Assembly: GCA_024760525.1 (NCBI GenBank)
Contig: CP060499.1
Location: 2,604,001-2,668,000, forward strand
Direction: 5' to 3'
Origin: Nitrospira sp.
GTDB taxonomy: Bacteria; Nitrospirota; Nitrospiria; Nitrospirales; Nitrospiraceae
DNA: 64,000 bases
The notes below the pieces were generated by a model, which saw nothing but the letters and a program-made list of their open reading frames with translations, did not search any database and was not told where the DNA came from. Made by a program: the position numbers and the translations under genes. Below, piece after piece: positions 17,442 to 25,714 of this stretch; the stretch's first letter is position 1; each line of letters starts with the position of its first letter.

Positions 17442-17823
17442 GGCAATCTCATGATCGGTCGGTCTATAGCGCGTCCGCGCGAACGTGGATCGCTAGCGGC
17501 GCATTGCCATCTGGTCGATTGTTGACGGCCACGCATGTCCATCTGTGCTCCACGACCGCCTGTTTCCTAAGTCTACCGTTTCCTGCCGAATCCCTGGCAG
17601 CTCGCCCACGATTTTGCCGCTGCCAGCTCTATTTCGCGAGCATCTCTGCGAACGCAGATTGAGTCAGCCTACCCTCCCCTTTGTCTATAGGATCAGGGAC
17701 CTGGTGGATTTCCTAGGCCACCCCCTACCTCATACTGCCGTACTATGAGAAACATCGACTGAGGGACAACCCACAGCCATGAATCTCACGCGGTGGAGAC
17801 TTCCGCATTCAGGGAGGTGCACC
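17442..17823. other. Gap between divergent genes
   Basis: Apart from the ilvA promoter at its left end, this stretch shows only short frames without ribosome sites. It separates divergently transcribed ilvA and the small gene at 17824. Confidence 0.4.
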
Positions 17824-18171
17824 ATGTCATCGATTCACGCGGACATCTATCTTGATTTACATTCCAAAGGCAGCCGAGCTTCTCACGAGCATGCCGACCG
17901 AGGAAGCGATTGGACGGAATCCGGGTATAATGGACGATCGATCAAATTGTGGTCTGCCCAGGCGGATGATGGGACATGGGTCTGTGAATACACCATCGTA
18001 GAATTCTGGCCGACACGGGCGTTCAGCGAATCGGGATACCCTGTAGGCGACTATCGTACTCGCGACGAGGCGGAAGCGGCCGCACTGGAAATTGCGCGCG
18101 GTGTCATTAATTCACGCGATCCTGTCAGAGATCCCCCTCAACTCAACCGGTTCTCTCTCAGCCACAGTTGA
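17824..18171 (+). CDS. W/C small-protein family, copy 1
   Basis: The 115-residue protein starts at ATG 17824 after GGGAGGTGC. Its core is YNGRSIKLWSAQADDGTWVC then EYTIVEFWPTR, GDYRTRDEAEAAALEIARG and INSRDP. The shared family pattern is Y-x-G-R-[ST]-I, D-[DN]-G-[TA]-W-x-C, then T-R-[ED]-[EQ]-A-E/K-A-A-A-L-x-x-A-R/K and I-x-[SGA]-x-x-P. Closest copies are at 24986 and 22837, with a second branch at 19353 and 23395. A three-strand plus helix fold is likely. The function is unknown; no signal peptide is seen. Confidence 0.65.
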   Translation: MSSIHADIYLDLHSKGSRASHEHADRGSDWTESGYNGRSIKLWSAQADDGTWVCEYTIVEFWPTRAFSESGYPVGDYRTRDEAEAAALEIARGVINSRDPVRDPPQLNRFSLSHS

Positions 18172-18283
18172 GCCATAGACTATCGATCGGCTTAACAATT
18201 TCAATTTCTTCGAGCGAGGCGACGCATCTCCCGTTCACATTCGCTCACGCTGTACATACGCGAGGCGCCAAGTCATCGTTGAG

Positions 18284-18856
18284 TTAGTACGCATTCGCAT
18301 TGTTCTCACCGCGCACACACCAGACGTTGTGACTGTCCGTGACTTTTATGTCGTGCACCATCCCCATGACGAATCCCACGTTCCACGCGTGGGTCGGTTT
18401 ACCGGCAAACGACGTCGCCGACCAATAGTGGGCAGCCTGCACGTTCACGAAGGGATGGCCTGCCGGTAGCGTGGGGCCCGGTGAGACGGAAGGATCTACC
18501 AAGCTTGCCAATTCGTGCACCGATGGCAGTCTCCAGCCCATGCGCCCCCCAATTTTGCGGCTCGTACACTGAAATCGTGCGGTTGTCCAATTCACGGTCT
18601 TCGTCTCCGGGGATTGTTCCCAGACCAACCCTGTTTCCTTATCCCGCACCGCTGCCCCACCAAAATCAGCCAAGACGGTAAACCGCGCGGTGCCGGGTAA
18701 CTTCTTATCCCAGCTTTGTAAGAAACTCGGTTGATCTGTCGGCGGGCTTTGTTCCCCTTCGAGCGCATTGGCAGAATGCCACTCTGCGGCAACCAAACTT
18801 CCGAGTATCACCCCTAGCACACCGATACCCCTTAACCATCTGTCGTCGACGTGCAT
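18284..18856 (-). CDS. DUF1566 (Lcl C-terminal domain) exported protein
   Basis: The 190-residue protein starts at 18856 after GGGAGGAAG. Residues 9-32 form a signal peptide. The DUF1566 domain spans about 60-185 with its hallmark order: D-K-E-T-G-L-V-W-E, then W-T-T-A-x-x-x-C, GWRLPSVHELASLVD, and HYWSATSF...AWNVGF...WCVRG. The family is a beta-rich domain found in exported and surface proteins, related to sulfatase-modifying/C-lectin-like folds, with unclear function. Length is typical for a single-domain member. Confidence 0.8.
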   Translation of the reverse strand: MHVDDRWLRGIGVLGVILGSLVAAEWHSANALEGEQSPPTDQPSFLQSWDKKLPGTARFTVLADFGGAAVRDKETGLVWEQSPETKTVNWTTARFQCTSRKIGGRMGWRLPSVHELASLVDPSVSPGPTLPAGHPFVNVQAAHYWSATSFAGKPTHAWNVGFVMGMVHDIKVTDSHNVWCVRGENNANAY

Positions 18857-19352
18857 GATACTTCCTCCCTCTATGTGGATGGCACAATGGCTTGGTGATT
18901 ACGTCTCGACCGCAACACCCATTGTCGGCGGACTACTCTATTCCAAGCAGGCGCTATTTGACTAGATGTCGCACATCGAATACGGGAATCCCAGCTTGTG
19001 TCGGTAGCAGGATGCCGGTTCAAGAGCGCGACAGATGTTAATACTGATTGAACGGGAACGACAAAATGGACTGAAGCGGATCGGTGCAAAGTCGGACGAA
19101 GACCACACGACAGTCCATCTTATTTCGTGGGAAACGAGCGGCTGGCCCTCCCGACCTGATCTTTGGGGGCTTCCTAGGTCCATTCGGCCAAAAGCGATAA
19201 TCAGGTCTGTGTACTTCAACATTCAGTAGTTTTACTTTCAAAAATACAGTCTGTCCCTCATGGTTGGGGATCGTCGGTTCTTATAAAGTCAACCAATCCA
19301 GTTAGCCGATCAACGGTAGCGAGACACGGCACTGCGAACAAGGGAGATGACA
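18857..19352. other. Gap with inverted repeat and REP-like sequence
   Basis: GACCTGAT near 19160 pairs with ATCAGGTC near 19200, with further pairing inside (CTTTGG with CCAAAAG), so about 60 bases can form a hairpin. The motif AAAAATACAGTCTGTCCC at about 19240-19257 resembles REP-type sequences that accompany RAYT transposases; no transposase gene is seen. Short frames here lack ribosome sites. Confidence 0.35.
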
Positions 19353-19607
19353 ATGGAATACTATAAGCAGCGAAGGATCGACGTGGCTCCCGTACGACAA
19401 GCGAATGGAACCTGGCATTGCCCTTATATGATCATTGAATCCAGACAAACCTGTTGGGGATGCCAGACAGGGTGCCTCGATGGCAATTTCTCCTCCCGCG
19501 AGGAGGCCACAACGGCGGCCCTGAACGAGGCAAGACGTAGAGTCGATGCACTCGAACGGTTTGCACCACCGCCTAAGGGTTCTCGCAGACTGAGCGTGAT
19601 CCACTGA
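19353..19607 (+). CDS. W/C small-protein family, CWGC branch, copy 1
   Basis: The 84-residue protein starts at ATG 19353, seven bases after GGGAG. It reads MEYYKQRRIDVAPVRQANGTW then HCPYMII, a distinctive CWGCQTGCLDGNFSSREEATTAALNEAR, and a proline-rich tail. It matches the gene at 23395-23652 on the opposite strand along the entire length, so the two form an inverted paralogous pair about 3.8 kb apart. The pattern G-T-W-x-C, S-S-R-E-E-A-x-x-A-A-L ties it to the wider W/C family. The CWGC pair could bind metal or be redox-active, which is speculative. Confidence 0.65.
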   Translation: MEYYKQRRIDVAPVRQANGTWHCPYMIIESRQTCWGCQTGCLDGNFSSREEATTAALNEARRRVDALERFAPPPKGSRRLSVIH

Positions 19608-19922
19608 TGCGAGGTCAAGACGGGACCTCAGCCGAGGAGCGACGAACGAGGCAACGGGCATGAGATCGGCTCTTCAACCTGTGTAAGGACGGCCGTCTCA
19701 CTATGTCTCCCCACCTGGCATGATGGGCACACCCAGCCACCCGTCATGGTGTTGCATTCTCTCTTAATGTGATGTACTCAGGGGATGATGGGGTCCTCCA
19801 TCCTCAGACCTTGAAGCAACTTCACCCGGTCCTACCGGCCTGTTCCCCCCAACGCCGCAAAGCGGATATGGATTCCTGGCCTCAATCGGTGGGGCGCCGC
19901 TTCGATTGTTGAGGCCACACGC
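19608..19922. other. Gap without a supported gene
   Basis: About 315 bases with no ribosome-site-backed frame and no recognised structure. Confidence 0.35.
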
Positions 19923-20321
19923 CTACTTGTTGCCAGCTTCAGGCGTTCTACCCGGTGACCCCGCGCTGTTCGGACCGGATCCGGAGCTAAACGTTGTTTC
20001 TCCCATCCTCACCGTGGGCGTGGTGTCGGTCGCCCCCTTGATCGTCGTCCTGCCCGTTTTCATATCGGGCATGTCTGCCGGTCCACCGAGAATAATCAGA
20101 CCGTTGATCCGCCCTCCCTGGCCAACTGATTCGGAATGGGGCTGGATGGAGCCGTCGGATCCAAGGTCTGAATACACTCCCGCGAGACTTTGTGATTGAT
20201 CTTTCAAGGTGCTCTCGGAGGGAGTGTTCCCTTTTGGTTGGTCGATCATCAAGGAGCAGCCCGCGTTGAAGAGAATTCCGCTCGCCATCACCATACAAGC
20301 GCCCATGTGTCGAATCGTCAT
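19923..20321 (-). CDS. Small lipoprotein, Gly/Ser/Thr-rich
   Basis: The 132-residue protein starts at ATG 20321 after AGGAG. Its signal peptide ends in a lipobox LFNAGC, so the mature protein would begin at Cys22. The mature part is rich in G, S, T and P (SGSGPNSAGSPGRTPEAGNK at the end) and probably disordered. No domain was recognised. It is convergent with nothing nearby and is probably monocistronic. Confidence 0.6.
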   Translation of the reverse strand: MTIRHMGACMVMASGILFNAGCSLMIDQPKGNTPSESTLKDQSQSLAGVYSDLGSDGSIQPHSESVGQGGRINGLIILGGPADMPDMKTGRTTIKGATDTTPTVRMGETTFSSGSGPNSAGSPGRTPEAGNK

Positions 20322-20573
20322 AGTCGTCTCCTGGTTGAATGTGACCGACCAACTCTACGCTGAACACCCTGATCAAATCGTAACTACGCGTGAGGAACTT
20401 CTATACTAGGGAAACACATAGGGAGAACGTGGCTATGGGTTGAAGCTCGGCCTGACGGGAGCAGCCTCAGGGTGCTGGATGTCTCTGTACGAAAACTAGG
20501 AAGCTGCCGAGCTCATGGTTACCTCTTGAAAAGATACAGTAATGAACGTCAACCACCATAACCGGGAGGTACC

Positions 20574-20984
20574 ATGATTGTCACTTCAGCCGGCCTTCCA
20601 ACCAACACATTACTGTTATTAGGACTCGCCACCATTTTACAGGTTGGTTGTGTAGGATCTAGAGAGGAGGGGAAAATGATGGGAAGCCCATGCGACATAT
20701 CACCCGGGAAAAATGCGATGCAAGCGGAACACAATGCGGTGCGTAAGAGCCATATGCTTTTTGGTGAAGTACTCCGCGTGGACGGCACCACCTATGTTCT
20801 GAAGGATGAAGATGGCAAAGAAGTGAGCGTACTGACCGACGAGACGACTGAGAAACCTCCTGTTAACAAAGGAGACCGCATTACGGCCAATGTTGACAAT
20901 CTGAACCATGCGCTGTGGATTCGAGCGAACAGAGGGACCGATCGCCGAACTGAACATGCCTCAGCTGACTGCAATCCAAATTAG
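20574..20984 (+). CDS. Lipoprotein with small beta domain
   Basis: The 136-residue protein starts at ATG 20574 after GGGAGG. The signal peptide ends in a lipobox (ILQVGC). The mature part contains LFGEVLRVDGTTYVLKDEDG and KEVSVLTDETTEK, GDRITANVDNLNHALWIR, resembling small OB-like beta-barrel periplasmic proteins (a 'G-E-V-L-R-V-D-G-x-x-Y-V-x-K-D-x-x-G-K-E-V' pattern). Its job is unknown. It stands alone. Confidence 0.65.
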   Translation: MIVTSAGLPTNTLLLLGLATILQVGCVGSREEGKMMGSPCDISPGKNAMQAEHNAVRKSHMLFGEVLRVDGTTYVLKDEDGKEVSVLTDETTEKPPVNKGDRITANVDNLNHALWIRANRGTDRRTEHASADCNPN

Positions 20985-21331
20985 AATACGTCTCCATATT
21001 CTCAGGGTGCCGCAAATCGAATTTGGAACCTAAACCCCGTACCGGTGCAGCGCCTGGACTACCTGGAGGAAAACGCTGGACGTTGTGCCTGGGGCCAGGG
21101 GTCTTTCGGTGCCTCTATGCGTTAGAAAGGACGATTTCGGTAAAATTTAACTCCTGTCCGACGTGACACCCTGCTTGCGATCTGGCATGATGAACCTACG
21201 CCGAATCAAAGCCCAAATCCAAACCCGAAGAAACCTCAAGGCAGGAGCCCATCCGACCCCATGAAGCTTGCCCGCCCAAAGCATTACCGCATATACTGGA
21301 CCCATTAGAGTATCTTTATCACTGTCTGCGA
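20985..21331. other. Gap upstream of the SNase gene
   Basis: A minus-strand frame (21147-21305) reads MGPVYAVMLWAGKLHGVGWAP but has no ribosome site and no relative I know. The rest shows nothing recognisable. Confidence 0.35.
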
Positions 21332-22039
21332 ATGAAACCGTCCTGGTCTCTTCCAATCCTGCTCTTAATATTCTTTCCATCGTTCAGTGGAGCCTCGGAC
21401 TTTGCGGGTAAAGTGATCTCCGTCATCGATGGCGACACCTTCGACGTCGAACACGAACAAGGCGTCGAACGAGTTCGTCTAAATGGGATTGATGCACCTG
21501 ATAAGGGGCAACACTTCAGCCAACACGCTATGAAGTTTATCGAAGAAATCACCACGGGGCAGCACCTCACCATCGAGAACAAAGGGCAGGACAAATATGA
21601 GCAGACGATCGGCGACGTGTTTCTTGCCGATGGCCGACACTTGAACAAGGAACTCGTCAAAGCTGGACTGGCCTGGTGGTTCTGCCGGTACTCCGCCGAT
21701 ACGGAGCTGCAACAGCTGGAGGAAGACGCTCGCGAGGCGAAACGTGGGCTCTGGAAAGATCCGGCACCGACCCCGCCATGGATCTTTCGCAAGCTACAGC
21801 GAAACCAAGTGCCGGAGGCATCGGACTTCACCTGCCCGCCTTCAGCCTCCCAGCCCATCCCTCAGAACGCGGGCCCTTCGCCCGGAGCTTCCGATGTCAT
21901 TGGGAACAGGCGTAGCCACATCTACCACCGCGTCGACTGTCCTGGCTATGATAAGGTCTCCGAAGGCAACCGGATCGCGTTTGTGAGTGTCGAAGCGGCG
22001 GAACAGGCCGGATATCGCGTCGCCGGAAACTGTCCATGA
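21332..22039 (+). CDS. Thermonuclease-like (SNase) exported protein with substituted active site and C-terminal Ada-like domain
   Basis: The 235-residue protein has a signal peptide (1-21), an SNase domain (about 24-145) and a C-terminal Cys-containing domain (about 188-235; YHRVDCPGYDKVSEGNR...VAGNCP) like the Ada-type metal-binding tails of some nucleases. The fold motifs are present (IDGDTFDV, VRLNGIDAP, LVKAGLAWWFCRY, EAKRGLW). Relative to staphylococcal nuclease, the Asp of D-G-D (Asp33), Asp54 and Arg49 (Arg35) are kept. The Glu43 position is Asp57 and the Arg87 position is Gln91 (DKYEQTIG instead of DRYGRTIG). Cleavage activity is therefore doubtful. It is the only complete SNase among several relics here. 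Confidence 0.8.
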   Translation: MKPSWSLPILLLIFFPSFSGASDFAGKVISVIDGDTFDVEHEQGVERVRLNGIDAPDKGQHFSQHAMKFIEEITTGQHLTIENKGQDKYEQTIGDVFLADGRHLNKELVKAGLAWWFCRYSADTELQQLEEDAREAKRGLWKDPAPTPPWIFRKLQRNQVPEASDFTCPPSASQPIPQNAGPSPGASDVIGNRRSHIYHRVDCPGYDKVSEGNRIAFVSVEAAEQAGYRVAGNCP

Positions 22040-22278
22040 CATACAAGCGGAAACTCACCTGCGATCATCGGGATTCCTAACTCACATCTGTCTGGACATG
22101 TCTGAAGACACCTTGTGAACAAGGGATTGCCCCTGTGGCGCGAGCGCCGAATCGCACCGCATTCCCCATATCTCCGCGCTGCATTTCGCAAATGAAGCGC
22201 ATGCCTCTGAAGGAAGTAGGTGTGCCGTTTGGAAGGTATTGAGAAAGCCGCCATCCGCGAGTATGACTTTTCCCCTGC

Positions 22279-22494
22279 CTACTTCTGTCGCTTCAAGTGA
22301 TCAAACAGCTGGTTCACGATATTGTTCCTCAAAGCAATTGGATTTATAGAAACGTTTAAAATCTTCTGGCAGAAAGGGCAGACAAGGGCTGCGCCGTGCC
22401 ACTTCTTATCATCATTCTGATGAATAGGTAAACGCTCGATACTTGCGTTAAAGAGCAATTTATTGCAGTGCGGACATTTACCTGTATGGAGCAT
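22279..22494 (-). CDS. Small zinc-ribbon protein
   Basis: The 71-residue product has two C-x-x-C knuckles (CPHCNK near the N-terminus, CPFCQK about 40 residues on), the arrangement of a zinc ribbon. The C-terminal helix is LRNNIVNQLFDHLKRQK. It is short and free-standing. The ribosome site is weak (GGA). It may bind nucleic acid or protein; no family name is certain. Confidence 0.55.
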   Translation of the reverse strand: MLHTGKCPHCNKLLFNASIERLPIHQNDDKKWHGAALVCPFCQKILNVSINPIALRNNIVNQLFDHLKRQK

Positions 22495-22722
22495 TCCAGT
22501 GTCCCCATTTGTCTAGTCAGGTCAGGAGAGCACAGCCACGACACAGTGTGGGAAAGGTTGAATAGTACCTAGACGAAATGAAGACCCACCTCCCCCCACC
22601 TCTACGGGTAGAAATCGAGCAGATTCAGGAATTTCCTGATTGCGGATGTACCCTGACGATGTTTAGAGTCGGGCAATCCTGTACAGTGTGATCGGCATCA
22701 TTGGGCAGAAAGACTTTCACTC

Positions 22723-22836
22723 ATGGAATCGAGGCGAAAGGAAATCCGGCAATTTGTGGTCGGGTCGGAACATTTGCTCCGAATTGGAGTGAATGACGGA
22801 GAATTGAGCAGAAGGGCTCATTGGACAGGAGTGTCC
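22723..22836 (+). pseudogene. EI..F..VSE small family, relic
   Basis: The frame starts MESRRKEIRQFVVGSEHLL and degenerates after about 25 residues, matching the N-terminal helix of the genes at 4636 and 25715. It runs in frame into the next small gene, so it is either a gene whose stop was lost or a fusion of two unrelated small families. Confidence 0.45.
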
Positions 22837-23085
22837 ATGGAATGTACTGCTATCGATCCTTCATCAAGGCACGAGTATAAGGGACGCACCATCTCGCTAT
22901 TCGTCAGCCAAGCCGACAATGGAACATGGCGTTGTCGAAATGTGTTTATTCAATTTTCTCCAATAAAATCGGCTTGCGTATCGTCCTATCCTGCCGGCTC
23001 CTTCGCTACACAACAAGAGGCGAAAGCAGCCGCTCTTCAAAAGGCCAAACGTCTTATCGATGCCGAGGACCCGTTATCAAGTTGA
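22837..23085 (+). CDS. W/C small-protein family, copy 2
   Basis: The 82-residue protein starts at ATG 22837 after CAGGAG. Its core is YKGRTISLFVSQADNGTWRC, then SSYPAGSFATQQEAKAAAL and AKRLIDAEDP. The pattern is the family one: Y-K-G-R-T-I, D-N-G-T-W-x-C, T-x-x-E-A-x-A-A-A-L. It can also be read as the C-terminal half of a longer frame from 22723 (see the relic there). The ribosome site next to 22837 favours the short form. Confidence 0.6.
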   Translation: MECTAIDPSSRHEYKGRTISLFVSQADNGTWRCRNVFIQFSPIKSACVSSYPAGSFATQQEAKAAALQKAKRLIDAEDPLSS

Positions 23086-23267
23086 GCGGTGACTTTTCTT
23101 GATAAGCGTGGTCAATCCGGTGTGCCCGTAAGCCCCCTACCCCTGCCGAACTCTGCCTGTTCAATGCAACGCCATGTCACATGCCCATCAGCCGTATAGC
23201 AGGCTGGGCTCCACTTTCCGCTGTTCTGGATAAGTTACATTACTCGGAGTTTCATTTTGGGTTGGTC

Positions 23268-23331
23268 TGTGTAAACCGCAGGGTGGATCGTCTTGCCAGC
23301 TCCCCACCGATCTTCGGTTGGGCCGGTGGGC
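23268..23331 (+). repeat. Second tRNA-Thr 3' half relic plus hairpin
   Basis: GTAAACCGCAGG then a shortened T-arm and CTTGCCAGCTCC, followed by a hairpin CCCACCG...CGG...CGGTGGG, reproduce in the same order the segment at 9593-9661, including the downstream TCGGTTGGGCC and CGATTTA/CTATTTA. It is more degenerate (several T-arm bases are lost). It marks a second att-like scar 13.7 kb from the first. Confidence 0.55.
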
Positions 23332-23394
23332 GATTTACCACTAGCTGTGCCCTATCGATGATGTGAGCGTTCGTGAGAAAGCCGCCGCGACTTA

Positions 23395-23652
23395 TCAGTG
23401 CACTGATCTGCTGGATCTGCTGTAACGCTTCGGCGGCAGCGTAAACTGTTCGAGTGCCTCGGCCATATGTTTCGCCTCCTTCAGAGCTGCCAATGTAGCT
23501 TCTTTGCGGGACGAGAAACTGCCGTCAGGGCTCCCTGTCTGGCACCCCCAGCAGGTTTGTCTGAATTCAAAAATGATATACGAACAATGCCATGTTCCAT
23601 CAGCCTGCCGTACGGGAGCTACGTCGATCCTGCGTTGCTTATATTTCAGCAT
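23395..23652 (-). CDS. W/C small-protein family, CWGC branch, copy 2
   Basis: The 85-residue protein starts at 23652 after GGAGAG. MLKYKQRRIDVAPVRQADGTW and CWGCQTGSPDGSFSSRKEA match the gene at 19353 nearly residue for residue. Nucleotide similarity across the coding region is also high, about four fifths identical by eye. Opposite orientation suggests an inverted duplication. The tail SSRSVH differs. Confidence 0.65.
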   Translation of the reverse strand: MLKYKQRRIDVAPVRQADGTWHCSYIIFEFRQTCWGCQTGSPDGSFSSRKEATLAALKEAKHMAEALEQFTLPPKRYSRSSRSVH

Positions 23653-24129
23653 TGTCGCTCTCCATTCACCCACTATGACCTCAGGCGTCTGAACCTACAA
23701 GAAGCCAGAGATGCGCAACAACTAGGCACTAGCTCTGTTTGTGACACTAATTCTGCTGGGGGGTGAGGCACATATCTGACGTCATCCTTGGTTGCCAGGT
23801 CGACCAAGCGCTGAAACGGAGGAGTGACCCGTTGCGATACCTCGTCAGTGATTACCGCAGTACATTCTACTCGTCGAGGAGTAGCCTCATCGCAATCGGT
23901 AAGATTCTCCCGGGAAGACGATCGGTTGGGTAGCCGGGAGCTATGCCTTCGGCAAATCGGGCGAAGGAGGCCATTTCGGTAGGCCGCGTACCACAGTGTA
24001 CGCAGAGCGTCGGTCTGTGTTCAATTGTGAATGCGGGAACGTTCCAAACCGCTGAAAATATTGTTGTCTCTCAAGGATCAGAATTTGCTCCCCTCCTCGG
24101 AGCTTTCATTTTATATCGGAGGAGGGGTT

Positions 24130-24387
24130 ATGGAATGTCCAAAATGCAATGGTATGTTGAGGCTCGAGCGGCTTTCAGACTTCTTTTTCGCATTCTACAC
24201 CTGGAACTGCATAAATTGTGGTGCCATCATCGATCGGACCATCTCTCACAACCGACGCAAAAGTCGAGCGGCAAAGTCTGCCGAGGTTGCCCCCAAGTCC
24301 TTCGAGGCGCTCGCTGTGCCGAAGCCTTTGCAAGCTTCAGAACTGACTTCGCCACGTTCCACTAATCCGGTCTGTACCACCAAATAA
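24130..24387 (+). CDS. Small protein with zinc-ribbon knuckles
   Basis: The 85-residue protein starts at ATG 24130, directly after GGAGGAGGGG (24117-24127), a very strong ribosome site. MECPKCNGMLRLERL carries one C-x-x-C; NCINCGAIIDRT carries the second. The basic stretch HNRRKSRAAKS follows, and the C-terminus is likely disordered. A nucleic-acid-binding role is plausible but unproven. Confidence 0.65.
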   Translation: MECPKCNGMLRLERLSDFFFAFYTWNCINCGAIIDRTISHNRRKSRAAKSAEVAPKSFEALAVPKPLQASELTSPRSTNPVCTTK

Positions 24388-24985
24388 CGAGCCTAGGAAC
24401 TTTGCAACCATAAGACTCTGACAAGGAGTGATCGCAGCTTCAAACGGCCTGCACTCATACATCTTCCGTTTATCCCAGCCATCGTCGTGCCATAGGCTGC
24501 TCACCCTTTCTACATTCACTGATCCCATCGGCGAAGGACAATCACCGGAGCGGATTCTCCTCCCCTATTGGGAAGCGCCGACAAGAATACTTCAACGTCA
24601 CGCTTCTTCGCTTCCATTCGATATAAGCCATCTGAGACCGGTGGCTTGCTTCTTTGGCCCTAGTCTCTTTCCCAGGTGGCGAGTACTCATTCTGGAATGT
24701 ATCGTCCTCCAATCAACCCCGGCGACTTAGCGTGGCGCGGGAGCGTCAGCGCTCTTCAGGAACTATAGGAAGACAATGCCGATGGACAATCGAAGGCCGG
24801 TATTTCACCGATCCGCGGCTTCCTTTTTGTCAGCCTGTGTGCCAATCAAGAAGCCTCTGCCGGAAAAGAACGCGCTCCCGGAATCGGAAGCGCATTTCAT
24901 GTTCACGGCTATTCTTGGGGTTACAACAGCGTTCGATGCCCGCGCGGAGGCAGTGTCTGGCGTTCATCAGCCGGAGGTAAGGACA
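24388..24985. other. Gap without a supported gene
   Basis: About 600 bases with in-frame extensions of the next gene and short frames of low protein quality. No ribosome sites or motifs were identified. Confidence 0.4.
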
Positions 24986-25219
24986 ATGACGGGATCAAGC
25001 TATGAAGGGCGGTCGATCCAATTGAAGTCCTGTCAGCAGGACGATGGAGCATGGATCTGCGAGTACACCATACTTGAACTTAGGCCAACAGGATTGTCGA
25101 GGTCAACCGGGCAAGCCGCCGGCAGCTTCTCCACTCGTGAGCAGGCGGAAGCGGCAGCGCTGGAGGTAGCACGAGGTGAGATCGATGGACGCGGTCCCAT
25201 CCGAGAACCTCTCCACTGA
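24986..25219 (+). CDS. W/C small-protein family, copy 3
   Basis: The 77-residue protein starts at ATG 24986, eight bases after GGAGG. MTGSSYEGRSIQLKSCQQDDG, then WICEYTILELRPT and FSTREQAEAAALEVARG, IDGRGP. It is closest to the gene at 17824. The longer frame back to 24776 has no ribosome site and poor composition. The function is unknown. Confidence 0.65.
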   Translation: MTGSSYEGRSIQLKSCQQDDGAWICEYTILELRPTGLSRSTGQAAGSFSTREQAEAAALEVARGEIDGRGPIREPLH

Positions 25220-25371
25220 TCTCTCGACGCAGACTTTTCTCTCTTGCTCGACCAAAAACCCAAGCATCCAGGGGACTAGACCTTGACAGGAAGTCCTGGC
25301 ACTTGCCGGAATTTGTGGTCTTTAGGAGTATTCCCGGCCTGAAATGAGATATCTCGAGCCTAGCCTACCGC

Positions 25372-25518
25372 ATGTCCAAAGCTGATTGCGTGGGCTGCGC
25401 CCTGACAGAAAAGTCCGCAGCCGCACTCGGACAATGGATGCGGGAGCATGGTGCTTTTGCGGTACGCGAGCAGCTGCATCATCAGGCAGACATGGCAGAA
25501 TGCGTGTGGTCGAGTTGA
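25372..25518 (+). CDS. Possible small protein, 48 residues
   Basis: MSKADCVGCALTEKSAAALG, then MREHGAFAVREQLHH and a short acidic end. It has a C-x-x-C pair and an amphipathic helix. There is no ribosome site. Composition favours coding, but the frame is short. Confidence 0.3.
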   Translation: MSKADCVGCALTEKSAAALGQWMREHGAFAVREQLHHQADMAECVWSS

Positions 25519-25714
25519 TCTTTGTAAACCGCGAATCTCACGGCATCATACCCGCCTTCTGCAACTCGGCAATTCTCGCGCGACGAGTAGTGTAGTCCCT
25601 TTAAATTCGAGCCGAATATCTTGGGGGCCTTGACTGGGCCGGCTGAGAGATTATCTTCACTATCTGAACGTACTACACGCTCAACCCCCTCACAACGCAT
25701 GGAGGTTTGCTCGC

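Noticed and set aside
25505..25540. A third tRNA-Thr-like fragment (TTTGTAAACCGC)
   Set aside because: Only nine bases match the other relics and the sequence diverges at once; a chance match of this size is likely in 64 kb.
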